Origin: Gammaproteobacteria bacterium | Lineage (GTDB): Bacteria; Pseudomonadota; Gammaproteobacteria; Steroidobacterales; Steroidobacteraceae | Direction: 5' to 3' | DNA length: 61,528 nt | Assembly: GCA_028293765.1 (NCBI GenBank) | Contig: JAQGOG010000182.1 | Coordinates: 1-61,528, forward strand | Part shown: positions 1-9,423 of the stretch, piece after piece | Position numbering within the stretch: position 1 is the first letter of the stretch | Layout: every line of letters starts with the position of its first letter | Made by a program: the position numbers and the translations under genes | Notes under the pieces: model-generated | What the model saw: only the letters and a program-made list of their open reading frames with translations | Database searches by the model: none | Told to the model about the DNA's origin: nothing

Positions 1-87
1 TGCGGCGTTGCGGCGGGTGGCGCCGCTTGCAGCCTGCATGGCTGGCAGCGCGCCGCCCCCTGCGGGCACATTTGTCGCTACGCAGTA

Positions 88-109
88 CTCGAGGACTGCA
101 GTCCTCGAG
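88..109. other. Perfect 22-bp palindrome upstream of ligD
   Basis: The left arm ctcgaggactg (88-98) is followed directly by its exact reverse complement (99-109) with no spacer. It lies 80 bp before the ligD start. A gapless palindrome of this length could be a regulator's operator or a cruciform-forming site. No T-run follows, so it is not a terminator. The rest of 1-189 shows no convincing gene. Confidence 0.6.
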
Positions 110-189
110 CGGCGTGACAGTTTGGAAAGCGTCGTTAACGGCGCGACGCTCGAGCCCGCCGCGGTCCCAGCTGCAGGCCGGGGAGTTAC

Positions 190-3100
190 ATGGGCAGTCG
201 GGAACTCTCGAAATACCGCGCCAAGCGCGACTTCAAAAAGACGGCTGAGCCGAGCGGCTCGGCCGCCGTAGTGCCCGCCGAGCACTTGCGGTTCGTCATC
301 CAGAAACACGCCGCGCGCCGCCTTCATTACGACCTACGCCTCGAGCTCGACGGAGTATTCAAATCCTGGGCAGTGACACGCGGCCCCTCGCTTGACCCCG
401 CGGAGAAACGACTGGCCGTCGAGGTCGAAGACCATCCGCTCGCCTACGGAGACTTCGAGGGCACTATTCCGGCGGGACAGTACGGCGGTGGCACAGTGCA
501 AATCTGGGATCGTGGCTACTGGGCGCCCGAAGGTGATGCCGGCGCGATGCTCGCGGCGGGAGATCTGAAATTCGTGCTCGAAGGCGAGCGTCTGCACGGG
601 AGTTGGGTGCTCGTGCGCATGAAGGGTGACCGCTTCGGCGGCAAGCGGACCAACTGGCTTCTGATCAAACACCGTGACGAGTACGCCCGCCCGGGCGACA
701 ACGACGGCCTACTCGCGGAAGACCGTTCCGTCGCATCCGGCCGCACGATGGCACAGATCGCCGCCGGGAAGGGGCCTGGGCCGAAACCCTTCATGCTGGC
801 CCGGACCAAGCCCGCCAAGGCCGATGCCGTCTGGAATTCCAACAGAGCCGATCGCTCCCAGGCGCCACCTGCTGCGCCTCCGAAAGGGATGTCATCGCGA
901 CCCGCTCTGTCAAGACCCAAGCGACCGCCATCCTCACAGCGTACCGACATATCACGGCGCACAACAGCGCCAGGAGCCGGTCACCCAACACGACGCGCAG
1001 GGAGCGGAAAGAGCGCTGCGACCGCCAGGCCCTCGACCGGTTCGCATCTCTCGAAGCGGCCCACGGCCTCGAAGTCCAAGCGTGTGAGCCCACGCTCGCA
1101 AAGCCCGAGGGGCGTTATAGCCTCGAGGGCCAAACGCGTGAGCCCACGCTCTCAAAGCCCGAAGGGCGTTACAACCTCGAAGGCCAAACGCGTGAGCCCA
1201 CGCTCGCAAAGCGTCAAAGGTGTTACAGCCTCGAAGGCCAAGCGCGTGAGCCAACGCTCGCAAAGCGTCAAGGGCGCTAAGGCCCCGAGAGGCTCAAGAT
1301 CGGTCGGCTCTCACGTCGGCCGAGGTATGCGCTCCCCGCTGCCCGGTTTCATCAACCCCCAACTCAGCCTGCTCGTCGAGCGGCCGCCCGCCGCAGCGGG
1401 CTGGGCACATGAAATCAAACTCGACGGCTACCGGCTGCAGCTGCGCGTCGAAAGCGGACAGGCAGTGCTGAAAACGCGCAAAGGCCTCGACTGGACGGCG
1501 AAGTTCGACTCGATCGCCGAGGCGGCGCACAGCCTTCCGGATTGCATCATTGACGGTGAGGCCTGCGCCTTGGACGAGCGGGGCGTTTCCGACTTCTCGG
1601 CCCTGCAGGCCGCTTTGTCTGAAGGCCGCACCGACGCGCTGGTGTACTTCGCCTTTGATCTCCTGTTCGCGCAAGGCGAAGACCTGCGGCCTTTGCCCCT
1701 CGTGGAGCGCAAGCGTCGCCTGCGGGAAATGTTGGAATCACTGCCCAAGAAAAGCGCCGCGCACATCCGCTATCTCGATCACTTCGAAACATCGGGCGAC
1801 GCCATCCTGGAGTCGGCGTGCGAGATAGGGCTCGAGGGCATCATCTCCAAGCGACTCGACGCGCCGTACCGTTCCGGCCGCACGGGGAGTTGGACGAAGT
1901 CCAAATGCCGTGCCGGACATGAGGTGGTCATCGGCGGATGGACCTCCGATGGCACGCAGTTGCGCTCGCTCATTGCCGGTGTATATCGAGAGGGGAAGCT
2001 CGTCCCGGTCGGTCGTGTAGGGACCGGCTTCAGCGGCGAGAAGGTCAGGTTGTTGATGCCGCGTCTGAAGAAAGTGGCGAGCGACAAGAGCCCGTTCGAG
2101 GAACGAATTCCCGTTCCGGGAGGACGCAAGGTCAATTGGTTGAAGCCGCAACTCGTGGCGGAGATCGAGTTCGCCGGGTGGACCGAGGGCGGTAATGTTC
2201 GACAGGCAGCGTTCAAAGGCTTGCGTGACGATAAGCCCGCAGCGGAGGTCCGTGCGGAGAGCGCGGCCCCAGCGGACGCCACCGCGATGTCGCCGGCGCC
2301 AGCTGTCCACCTGCGCACAGTGGTGAAAGGACCCGCCAGGAATACAGCGGAGAATAGGGCGAACCGTGCGAGCAAGGCGGCGTCCAAGACGTCAGCGGGG
2401 GGCGCGATGACGAGAACTTCGAAGGGCGCCGCAAAGAGTTCTGCAAAGAGCGCTGCGAAAGGTTCCGCAGGCTCCGCGGCAAAAAGCATCGAAAAGCGGG
2501 CTGCGAAGGCATCCGCGAAGGCCGTTGCCAGGGGTTCGGCGCAAGCCGCTGCGAACGATTCGGTGCAAGCCACTGCCAAGGTGTCACCTGGAAGGGCTTC
2601 GCAGCGTTCGACGGCAGTGCATGCGAGCAAGCCGGGTTCCGCGCCTTCCGGCTCGCAAACGCCAGCAGTCGTCATGGGCGTCGCGATCTCCAAGCCGGAC
2701 AAAACACTCTGGCCGCACGCCAACGACGATCGTCCTGTCACGAAGTTGGATCTCGCCAATTACTTCGCCGCCGTCGGCGCGTGGCTCCTGCCCCACATTG
2801 CAGGCCGACCCTGCTCGATAGTTCGAGCACCCGACGGCTTGCAGGGCGAGACCTTCTTCCAGCGGCACGCCATGCCCGGCATGTCGAAGTTGTTCGATCT
2901 GATGCGAGTCTCCGGCGACCGTCAGCCCTATGTGGCGATAAACCGGATGGAGGCACTCGCGGCGGTAGCCCAGAGCGGCGGTCTCGAGCTGCATCCCTGG
3001 AACTGCGAGCCCGGTAATCCGGACGTGCCAGGGCGCCTCGTGTTCGACCTCGATCCCGCGCCCGACGTCGAGCTCGGGACGGTCATAGAGGCCGCGCATG

Positions 3101-3636
3101 AAATGCGCGAGCGACTCACAGCCCTGGGGCTCGAGAGTTTTTGCAAAACCACCGGCGGCAAAGGCTTGCATGTAGTGACGCCGCTGGCGCACCCGCGAAA
3201 CGCGCGCCTCGACTGGGAACTGGTCAAGGCCTTTGCGCGCGAGGTGTGCCGGCAGATGGCAATCGCCAAGCCCGACCGCTATCTCATCAACATGTCGAAG
3301 AACGCTCGCAAGGGACTCATATTCCTCGACTATCTTCGCAACGACCGCATGGCGACCGCCGTCGCTCCGCTATCGCCGCGTGCTCGCGCCGGTGCTCCGG
3401 TCTCGATGCCGCTCACCTGGGAGCAGGTTCGTTCTGGGCTCGACCCGAGCAAATTCACCGTGCGAACCGCGCCGGCTCTTATCGCGCGAAGCAAGGCGTG
3501 GAAAGATTACGAATCCGCGGAGCGCCCGATCGTGCGGGCGATCGAACTGCTATCGAAGGGGCAGAAGGCTGATACGGGCCGCTTGACAGGTCGAGGATCC
3601 GGCGGTGGTAAACGCACAGCAGAGCATACGCGTTGA
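190..3636 (+). CDS. ligD: ATP-dependent DNA ligase LigD (phosphoesterase-ligase-polymerase)
   Basis: Multifunctional non-homologous end-joining enzyme of 1148 residues that processes and seals double-strand breaks together with Ku. The N-terminal 3'-phosphoesterase domain (about 30-190) shows His40, His46, Asp48, Arg50, His82 and Tyr86 in the pattern of Pseudomonas LigD. The central ATP-dependent ligase domain (about 385-683) carries the nucleotidyl-lysine motif KLDG at 410-413. The C-terminal primase-polymerase domain (about 828-1120) has the metal-binding DLD at 953-955, followed by a TTGGKGLH motif. The protein is longer than usual because of two basic linkers: an 18-residue tandem repeat before the ligase domain and an Ala/Lys/Ser-rich stretch (about 684-827) before the polymerase domain. 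The ATG follows a GGGGAG ribosome-binding site. No ku gene lies in this window; it may be upstream of the left edge. Confidence 0.97.
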   Translation: MGSRELSKYRAKRDFKKTAEPSGSAAVVPAEHLRFVIQKHAARRLHYDLRLELDGVFKSWAVTRGPSLDPAEKRLAVEVEDHPLAYGDFEGTIPAGQYGGGTVQIWDRGYWAPEGDAGAMLAAGDLKFVLEGERLHGSWVLVRMKGDRFGGKRTNWLLIKHRDEYARPGDNDGLLAEDRSVASGRTMAQIAAGKGPGPKPFMLARTKPAKADAVWNSNRADRSQAPPAAPPKGMSSRPALSRPKRPPSSQRTDISRRTTAPGAGHPTRRAGSGKSAATARPSTGSHLSKRPTASKSKRVSPRSQSPRGVIASRAKRVSPRSQSPKGVTTSKAKRVSPRSQSVKGVTASKAKRVSQRSQSVKGAKAPRGSRSVGSHVGRGMRSPLPGFINPQLSLLVERPPAAAGWAHEIKLDGYRLQLRVESGQAVLKTRKGLDWTAKFDSIAEAAHSLPDCIIDGEACALDERGVSDFSALQAALSEGRTDALVYFAFDLLFAQGEDLRPLPLVERKRRLREMLESLPKKSAAHIRYLDHFETSGDAILESACEIGLEGIISKRLDAPYRSGRTGSWTKSKCRAGHEVVIGGWTSDGTQLRSLIAGVYREGKLVPVGRVGTGFSGEKVRLLMPRLKKVASDKSPFEERIPVPGGRKVNWLKPQLVAEIEFAGWTEGGNVRQAAFKGLRDDKPAAEVRAESAAPADATAMSPAPAVHLRTVVKGPARNTAENRANRASKAASKTSAGGAMTRTSKGAAKSSAKSAAKGSAGSAAKSIEKRAAKASAKAVARGSAQAAANDSVQATAKVSPGRASQRSTAVHASKPGSAPSGSQTPAVVMGVAISKPDKTLWPHANDDRPVTKLDLANYFAAVGAWLLPHIAGRPCSIVRAPDGLQGETFFQRHAMPGMSKLFDLMRVSGDRQPYVAINRMEALAAVAQSGGLELHPWNCEPGNPDVPGRLVFDLDPAPDVELGTVIEAAHEMRERLTALGLESFCKTTGGKGLHVVTPLAHPRNARLDWELVKAFAREVCRQMAIAKPDRYLINMSKNARKGLIFLDYLRNDRMATAVAPLSPRARAGAPVSMPLTWEQVRSGLDPSKFTVRTAPALIARSKAWKDYESAERPIVRAIELLSKGQKADTGRLTGRGSGGGKRTAEHTR
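1078..1293 (+). repeat. Four 54-bp in-frame tandem repeats in the ligD linker
   Basis: Units start at 1078, 1132, 1186 and 1240, exactly 54 bp apart. Each encodes 18 residues on the theme [18 protein letters not shown] (LigD residues 297-368). The units are nearly identical at DNA level, which points to recent tandem duplication. The product is a basic, Ser/Arg-rich, probably disordered linker between the phosphoesterase and ligase domains. Confidence 0.95.
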
Positions 3637-3751
3637 TACAACGCGGGAGCAGCGCTCGAACTCGTCCGCGCCAACCAACGCGCCTCGAATCGCTCGCTAC
3701 GCTACACAATAGAGCTGTTGGCTTGCGAGGCCCCTGACAGCCCGTTAGCCT

Positions 3752-4735
3752 CTAGAAGTCGATGACCTGTCCCACGCCAGCAGCCCGTGCCTTCTGCAAC
3801 ACGTAGTGCGCCGACGCGAGATCCTGCGGAGCTATCCCCAATGACTTATAGAGAGTCACATCGCCCGGTGACACGCGTCCGACCTTCGAACCGTTCGCGA
3901 CCTCCCCGATCTCACCCAGGATGTGATCCGGCGTGATCGCTCCGGCTTTGAGGGCTCGCAGATACTCGCCACCTTCGTTGACCGTCGAGCCGCGATAGTC
4001 GACAAAGAAGCGCGACTTCACCACTGCGGGCGTGTCGATCTCAGCTGCCGTGGCAATACTCGAGCCGACGACATTCAGATGTGCGCCCGGCGCGAGCCAT
4101 TCGCCGAGAAGGATCGGCTCGCGTGCCTTGGTGACTGTGCAGATGATGTCGGCGTTGAGCACGGCTGCGCGCGGTGTTGCCGCAACTTCGATAGTCACGC
4201 CATGCCTGGAGCCTTCACTGCGTGCGAAATCTGCCGCCTTACTGCTGTCCCGAGCCCAGACACGGATGCGGCGGAGTCTGCGTACGGTCAGCATGGCATC
4301 GAGGTGACTTCTCGCCTGTTCGCCGGCACCGAGGATGGCCAGATCGGAAGCATCGGGCTCAGCCAGGAGCCGCGTGGCCAGGCCGCTCGCAGCGGCGGTG
4401 CGGATGGCCGTGATTTCGGCGGCATCCAGCAAGGCGACTGGCTGGCCGTGCTCGACTTCGAACAACAGCACGAGGCCGAGGTGTGACGAGTAATGCGGCG
4501 GCTTGTTGCCGGGAATGAGGCTCACCAGCTTGACCCCGAAGCACTCGGGCTCACCGAGGTAGCCGGGCATGTTGCCCATCATGCCCAGTTCGCCCGGCAT
4601 GACGAGAACGGAGCGCAGCGGGAGCACGACACGGCCCTCCGATACGGCGCTCATCGTCTTGTGCATCAGTTCCACGCACTCCGCCATCGGCAGCAGACTG
4701 CGCACGTCCGGTCCGCGCAATACTCGAATTTCCAC
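3752..4735 (-). CDS. Ornithine cyclodeaminase / mu-crystallin family protein
   Basis: NAD(P)-dependent enzyme of the ornithine cyclodeaminase/alanine dehydrogenase/ketimine reductase family, 327 residues. Family residues are present: Lys69, Arg112 and the Rossmann loop GAGEQA (136-141). Members act on ornithine, alanine, cyclic imines or related amino acids, and the exact substrate cannot be read here. I chose the GTG at 4735 because GGAGGT sits 6 nt upstream; an in-frame ATG at 4783 would add 16 residues unlike the family. The next gene upstream on the same strand is a class-V aminotransferase, followed by a divergent dehydratase and an amino-acid permease, so a role in amino-acid breakdown is likely. 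Confidence 0.9.
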   Translation of the reverse strand: MEIRVLRGPDVRSLLPMAECVELMHKTMSAVSEGRVVLPLRSVLVMPGELGMMGNMPGYLGEPECFGVKLVSLIPGNKPPHYSSHLGLVLLFEVEHGQPVALLDAAEITAIRTAAASGLATRLLAEPDASDLAILGAGEQARSHLDAMLTVRRLRRIRVWARDSSKAADFARSEGSRHGVTIEVAATPRAAVLNADIICTVTKAREPILLGEWLAPGAHLNVVGSSIATAAEIDTPAVVKSRFFVDYRGSTVNEGGEYLRALKAGAITPDHILGEIGEVANGSKVGRVSPGDVTLYKSLGIAPQDLASAHYVLQKARAAGVGQVIDF

Positions 4736-4891
4736 GTTCGCACCTCCGTTTCTTGAACCTGCGCAAGGGGCCGTGACGTCCACCGGCGCCCAGTTGCTCC
4801 CACCGGTCCCCTCGTGGACCCTGCGGAGCCCGTCTGACTCATGTTAGCCTGCTGCGCCCTCGCCATGGCGCCCATGAGTCAGTCATGGCCA

Positions 4892-6043
4892 CTAGCGCGG
4901 AGCGAACTCGCTGCGCAGGTCTTTCATCGCCCCAACGAACGATTCTATGTCGGCTTCGTTGTTGTAGAAATGAAAACTCGCGCGGAGATTATTGTCCCGA
5001 TAGGAAGTGACGATGTCGCGCTTGATGAGTTCCCGGGACAGCCCGGCGCTGTCACGCGACGGAATTGCCACGGTTGCACCGCGACGGGCGTCCTGAGTGG
5101 GCGTGATACTCGGCCAGCCGATGTCTACGAGCTGTTCCATGCAGCGCCGGGTCAGCGCGAAGTTACGCTTCTCGATGGCCGGCGTGCCGACGTCCAACAG
5201 AAACTTCAGGCCCGCCTCGGAGGCGTAGCAATTCACCACGGCGGGTGTGCCCGCTTCGAAGCGGCGCGCGCTCGGGTGAGGGTGGTTGCCCGTGATATCC
5301 ATGGCGGGAATATCGGCTTGCGCGAACCAGCCGGAGTTCGTGGGAACCAACGACTTGGTGAAGGAATCTCGGACGTACATGAAGCCGATGCCGGCAGTCC
5401 CCAGCAGATACTTCAGCATGCCGCCGACGGCGAAGTCGACGTCCAACTTCTTCACGTCGATGTCGATGGACCCGACCGCCTGGTAGCAGTCCAGCAGCAC
5501 CTTGGCGCCGTTCGCACGGGCCAGGCGGACGATCTCGGGAATCTCCAGCTTCGCGCCATTGCGGAAGCAGACGTGCGTGATCGCCACTAGTTGCGTGTTC
5601 TCGTCGATGGCCGCGGCGAAACTTTCCGCGGGAATGTATCCGCTGGCATCGCGCGGCACGCGCACCACTTTGGCCCCTCGGGATTCCTGGGCGTACCAGA
5701 TCTGTGCGTTGGTGGGAAATTCGAAATCGCTGCTGACGACTTTGTTGCGCGGACCGGAGAAGTCGAGCGCGCTCGCCAGAGAGTTCAACCCGGCTGACAC
5801 TGAAGCGGTAACGGCAATCTCATCTGGCGTCGCCCGCAGCAGCTTCGCAGTCAGCTCGCGTACGCTTTCATTCTTTGTGACCCACACGTCCCAGTTAGCG
5901 CCGATCGCGAGCCGGTCGTCCATGTAGGCCTCGATCGAGGCCTTCACGTCGTTCGCCAGAGCGCAATACGACCCGCTGTTCAAATAGGTCTTGCGCTCCA
6001 GAACGGGAAATTCCTTTCTCAAGGCGGCAAAGTTCGGTTCCAT
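4892..6043 (-). CDS. Aminotransferase class V family protein (PLP-dependent)
   Basis: PLP fold-type I enzyme of 383 residues, related to cysteine desulfurases, kynureninases and isopenicillin-N-epimerase-like proteins. The predicted PLP lysine is Lys211 in GGMLKYLLG, with Asp185 and Gln188 in the cofactor-contacting LLDCYQAVG segment. Desulfurase-type active-site loops are not obvious, so a generic amine or amino-acid function is more likely than sulfur transfer. It is probably co-transcribed with the ornithine cyclodeaminase homologue downstream and shares a divergent promoter region with the dehydratase gene. The ATG start fits the family N-terminus, although the ribosome-binding site is weak. 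Confidence 0.9.
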   Translation of the reverse strand: MEPNFAALRKEFPVLERKTYLNSGSYCALANDVKASIEAYMDDRLAIGANWDVWVTKNESVRELTAKLLRATPDEIAVTASVSAGLNSLASALDFSGPRNKVVSSDFEFPTNAQIWYAQESRGAKVVRVPRDASGYIPAESFAAAIDENTQLVAITHVCFRNGAKLEIPEIVRLARANGAKVLLDCYQAVGSIDIDVKKLDVDFAVGGMLKYLLGTAGIGFMYVRDSFTKSLVPTNSGWFAQADIPAMDITGNHPHPSARRFEAGTPAVVNCYASEAGLKFLLDVGTPAIEKRNFALTRRCMEQLVDIGWPSITPTQDARRGATVAIPSRDSAGLSRELIKRDIVTSYRDNNLRASFHFYNNEADIESFVGAMKDLRSEFAPR

Positions 6044-6076
6044 GGTCCACAGTCTTTGAATTGGCGGGAGCGCATT

Positions 6077-6095
6077 ATATGCAATATCATATGAT
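6077..6095. promoter_or_regulatory. AT-rich palindromic operator candidate between divergent amino-acid genes
   Basis: Within the intergenic region 6044-6248, 6086-6095 reads atcatatgat, a perfect 10-bp palindrome. It overlaps a second inverted pair, atatg (6077-6081) and catat (6088-6092). The string tatgatt recurs upstream of the permease gene (as aatcata, 8674-8680) and of the CDGSH gene (9133-9139). A shared regulator is an inference from these short matches. Confidence 0.45.
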
Positions 6096-6248
6096 TCTAC
6101 AATTATCGCCCGCGCCAGCGGTGGAATCGCTGGAAATTCCTTCGGTTACGCGGATACTGTGCGACTCCGCTGCGCACGGCAATGCAGCGGGCGCGCGCTT
6201 CGAAAGTGCGCAGCCGTCAACGGGCAGTCACGAGGAGAAGCGGTTCCA

Positions 6249-7214
6249 ATGTTAGACCAGGTGAAACCCGTCGGGATGAACGAGATCCGGGCCGCCCAGG
6301 CGCGACTCGCAGGTCTCGCCATGGTCTCCCCGGTAGTCGCCTGCCAGGCGGCGCCTCCGGGAAAAACCGTGCGCCTGAAGTTGGAGAATCTCCAGCCGAT
6401 CGGTTCGTTCAAGATCCGCCCGATCGGCAACGCGGTCCGGGCGCGGACGCCGGCGCAGCTCGCCGCCGGAATCTACACCTCGAGCTCGGGCAACAGTGCA
6501 CTGGGCGTCGCGTGGATGGCCAGAGAGCTCGGTATCGCCGGTACCGCCGTAGTGCCGGCCAACGCCCCTGAGGCGAAACTGGAAAAACTGCGGCGGCTGG
6601 GCGCGCGCATCGAAATGCTGTCGGTGGAGGACTGGTGGCGCGCGATTCGCGTCGGGCGCTTGAGCGATCAACCGGGCGTTTACATCGATGCCGTGCGCGA
6701 TCCGGCTTGTCTGGCCGGCGACGCTACGCTCGGGTTGGAGATCCTGCAGCAGTTTCCGGACGTCGAAGCGATTCTCATGCCATTCGGTGGCGGCGCGCTC
6801 GCGTGCGGCATTGCCTGCGCCGTCCGTCTCCTGCGGCCCGACATAAAGATCATCGTCTGCGAGTTGGAAACAGCGCATCCATGCAAGGCCGCCCTGCAGG
6901 CGGGCGCCCCCGTCGAGACCGCGCATGAGCCCGGATTCGTGAGCGGCGTGGGCTTCGGCACCGTCCTGCCGGAAATGTGGCCTTTGATCAGAAGCATGGT
7001 CGACGGCGTGATCACAGTCTCGCTTGCCGAAGTTGCGGCCGCCATAAAAGTGCTGGTGGAGAACAACAGGGTGGTTGCCGAGGGCGCGGGCGCGATACCC
7101 GTTGCAGCGGCGCTATCCGGACGTTATGAGCAGTCCAAGGTGTGCGCGGTAGTTTCGGGCGGCAACCTCGACAGCGCCATGCTGACGACGATTCTGCAGG
7201 GTGGCGTGCCCTAA
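6249..7214 (+). CDS. Threonine/serine dehydratase-like PLP enzyme (fold type II)
   Basis: Fold-type II PLP enzyme of 321 residues, the usual size of catabolic threonine dehydratases and serine racemases. Lys55 in GSFKIR is the expected PLP Schiff-base lysine. SSGNSA (79-84) stands where SAGNHA binds the substrate carboxylate, and FGGGAL (179-184) is the phosphate-binding glycine loop. The departures from SAGNHA and from GGGGL suggest a substrate other than plain threonine. The ATG at 6249 was chosen because GAGGAG lies 11 nt upstream and the size fits; an in-frame GTG at 6159 would add 30 unlikely residues. The gene overlaps the converging permease gene by 4 nt. Confidence 0.88.
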   Translation: MLDQVKPVGMNEIRAAQARLAGLAMVSPVVACQAAPPGKTVRLKLENLQPIGSFKIRPIGNAVRARTPAQLAAGIYTSSSGNSALGVAWMARELGIAGTAVVPANAPEAKLEKLRRLGARIEMLSVEDWWRAIRVGRLSDQPGVYIDAVRDPACLAGDATLGLEILQQFPDVEAILMPFGGGALACGIACAVRLLRPDIKIIVCELETAHPCKAALQAGAPVETAHEPGFVSGVGFGTVLPEMWPLIRSMVDGVITVSLAEVAAAIKVLVENNRVVAEGAGAIPVAAALSGRYEQSKVCAVVSGGNLDSAMLTTILQGGVP

Positions 7215-8641
7215 GCCGTGCCGCTGTTGTCAGTATCCACCGCGGATGCCATCGCGAGCGATGCAGGAGCGTTCCGGCCCATTCGCCCTCTGCGGGCGAA
7301 GTAGACGATCGACAGCAACACCAGGCAAGGGAACCCGACGAGCCAGGAAGTGCTCCAGGCCTCCTGGTCCAAGCCCATGGTGATCAGCACCGCACACAGT
7401 AAAACGAGCCCCACGATCTGCACGACTGGGAAGAACGGCATCCGCACCGGCAAATCCTCCTTCCGGTGCCGGCGCCGGAAGCTCAGATGGCTGAGGAGAA
7501 TGGCGATCCAGACGATGATGGCGTCGAAGAGCGCCACGCCGAACAGGTAGTTGTAGGCTTTCGGCGTCAGCTTCGAGACGCCCGCGGCAAGCAGGATGCA
7601 GACGCCCGAGGTCAGAATCGCGGCCACCGGCGTGCCGTTCTTGCTGAGCCGGCCCAGAAAGCGCGGTGCGAAGTTGCCACGCGACAGGGAGAACAGCATC
7701 CGCGAGCACAGGTAGACGTTCGTGTTCATGCTCGACAGGGCGGCAGTCAATACCACGAAGTTCATGATTCCGGCCGCATGCATGATGCCCGAGTTCGCAA
7801 AGACCCGTACAAACGGGCTCTGCGTCACGACCGTCGCACCGGTCTCGGTCCAAGGCACGATGGTTACGACGATTCCGAGCGCCAGGATGTAGAACAGGAA
7901 TAGGCGCAGTCCCATGTTCCGTAGCGCGGCGGGGATGTCCCTGACGGGATCGCGGGTCTCTCCGGAGGTGACCGCGATGACCTCGATGCCGTTGAACGAC
8001 AGCACCCCCACTAGCACGCCCATCCAGACCCCGCCCAAACCGTGCGGCATGAATCCGCCGGGCAGCCCGGTGAGGTTGTGAAAGCCCGCGGGCGGCCGGC
8101 CGAGCCCGAAGATCATCGTGGCGCCCAGGATGATGAACAGGACGATGGCCACCACTTTGATCATGGCGAACCAGTATTCGATCGAGCCGAAGTTGTTGAC
8201 CGACCTGGAGTTGAAATACAGCAGCACGAACGCGAAACCGACCGACCACATCCATAGCGGCGTATCGGGAAACCAGAAGGTCATGTACACGCCGGCCGCC
8301 ACGGCCTCGCCGCCGATCGCGATCACCTGCGCCATCCAATAGGCGTAACGCACGATGAACCCCGCCCAGGGGTTGAGGTAGATCTCGGCATAAGTGCCGA
8401 ACGATCCGGCGGTTGGATGAACGACCGCCATTTCCGACAGGCTGAAGACCATCGCGCAGGCCGCCAGGGCCGCGATCGCGAAGCTCAGGATCACCGCGGG
8501 TCCCGCGTAGCCGATCGCAAGGCCGCTGCCCATGAACAGGCCGGTGCCGATGGCCCCGCCGAGCCCGATCATGATGACCTGGGAGCGCGTGAGGGCCTTA
8601 TGGAGGCCGCCCTCTCGCTCGGCGATCACGGACTTGTCCAC
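7211..8641 (-). CDS. APC-family amino acid permease
   Basis: Inner-membrane amino-acid:cation symporter of 476 residues with about 12 hydrophobic segments. The first helix carries the APC signature GLGGAIGTGLF. The sequence resembles the GABA/proline/aromatic amino-acid permease branch (AAT family); the substrate is not identifiable. GTG start with a near-ideal AGGAGGT 5 nt upstream. It converges on the dehydratase gene with a 4-nt overlap, and together with the aminotransferase and cyclodeaminase genes makes a plausible uptake-and-catabolism module. Confidence 0.93.
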   Translation of the reverse strand: MDKSVIAEREGGLHKALTRSQVIMIGLGGAIGTGLFMGSGLAIGYAGPAVILSFAIAALAACAMVFSLSEMAVVHPTAGSFGTYAEIYLNPWAGFIVRYAYWMAQVIAIGGEAVAAGVYMTFWFPDTPLWMWSVGFAFVLLYFNSRSVNNFGSIEYWFAMIKVVAIVLFIILGATMIFGLGRPPAGFHNLTGLPGGFMPHGLGGVWMGVLVGVLSFNGIEVIAVTSGETRDPVRDIPAALRNMGLRLFLFYILALGIVVTIVPWTETGATVVTQSPFVRVFANSGIMHAAGIMNFVVLTAALSSMNTNVYLCSRMLFSLSRGNFAPRFLGRLSKNGTPVAAILTSGVCILLAAGVSKLTPKAYNYLFGVALFDAIIVWIAILLSHLSFRRRHRKEDLPVRMPFFPVVQIVGLVLLCAVLITMGLDQEAWSTSWLVGFPCLVLLSIVYFARRGRMGRNAPASLAMASAVDTDNSGTA

Positions 8642-8773
8642 GGCAGACCTCCTCGCGACGGTAATCTACTCAAAATCATATACGGCGGAATTCCCGACAG
8701 CCCCGCGGCAGCTTACCGCCGCCGCAGTGACGCCGTGCTTGAGTTTCGGCTGCCGATGCAACAGCTCAGCAGC

Positions 8774-9088
8774 TCAACCAGCGTCTGGGGCCGTGACGGG
8801 TGCGGAGGCAGGCAATGGCTCTTCCCCGCCGGCTGTGTTGCGGGTCGCGGTGCGGTCGTTGCGGATGCAGTCGCAGAATGGGCCCCCGCCTGTGCGTTTG
8901 CAGCCACATAACACGGCCTCGCTGTCTTGCGGAGCCGTGAGCTTCCGGGGCGTGAACTGCGAGCCCGCGTGGGAGCCATCGCAGAACGGCTGCCGTTTGC
9001 TGCCGCCGCAAGAGCACCAGAAGTAAGTGCGCCCGGCCTTCAGCTCGACGCGATACGGTCCTTGTGGGGCGAGCAGAGGATCGGGCAT
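8774..9088 (-). CDS. CDGSH-type iron-sulfur domain protein, second site degenerate
   Basis: Small tandem CDGSH protein of 104 residues. The first site is intact: Cys25, Cys27, Cys36 and His40 in CSCGGSKRQPFCDGSH, the ligands of a 2Fe-2S cluster. The second half begins normally with Cys61, Cys63 and Cys72, but FCDGTH is replaced by FCDCIR, so the histidine ligand (position 76) is Arg and the glycine is Cys. A Pro/Ala-rich tail follows. The start at 9088 (MPDPLL) matches the usual N-terminus of these proteins; longer in-frame starts exist without good ribosome-binding sites. Likely an electron-transfer or redox-sensing protein. Confidence 0.85.
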   Translation of the reverse strand: MPDPLLAPQGPYRVELKAGRTYFWCSCGGSKRQPFCDGSHAGSQFTPRKLTAPQDSEAVLCGCKRTGGGPFCDCIRNDRTATRNTAGGEEPLPASAPVTAPDAG

Positions 9089-9423
9089 CGGCGGTCTCAA
9101 ACGCTTCAGGTCTAAAGCTTCTGCACCGATACTATGATTTCTCATATGGTGCCGCAAGCGCCCCGGCCCGGTGTCCGCGGACTGCACGATGAAGGGCGCA
9201 GGTCCCCAGCACGACACCGGTGCGGCATCGCCTGCTGTGGGGGTCCGGGCTCGCCGGCGGCATGCCCCTGCGATGGTGACCTTCTGCTTCGGTTCACGCT
9301 CGGCGGCAGACCCCGGGCACCGTTCCCAGAGGCCTTTGAACCTTTTCCGAGCTCCTGGCGACTCATTCTCTGAGTGCTGGGCGGCTACGTTTCACCGTCG
9401 TCGGCGAGCGCCGACCCTTCAAC
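9089..9423. other. Divergent intergenic region upstream of the first radical SAM operon
   Basis: About 335 bp separate the CDGSH gene from the radical SAM operon. Short open frames exist on both strands, but none has a ribosome-binding site or recognisable family. It probably holds divergent promoters. I found no convincing RiPP-like precursor peptide here. Confidence 0.4.

Noticed and set aside
1078..1293. Regular 54-bp repeats considered as a CRISPR-like array
   Set aside because: Units are contiguous without spacers and keep the ligD reading frame; they are protein-coding tandem repeats.
1779..2759. 326-codon minus-strand frame opposite the LigD linker
   Set aside because: Ala/Phe/Glu pattern is the reverse reading of the Ala/Lys/Ser-rich linker; no independent support.
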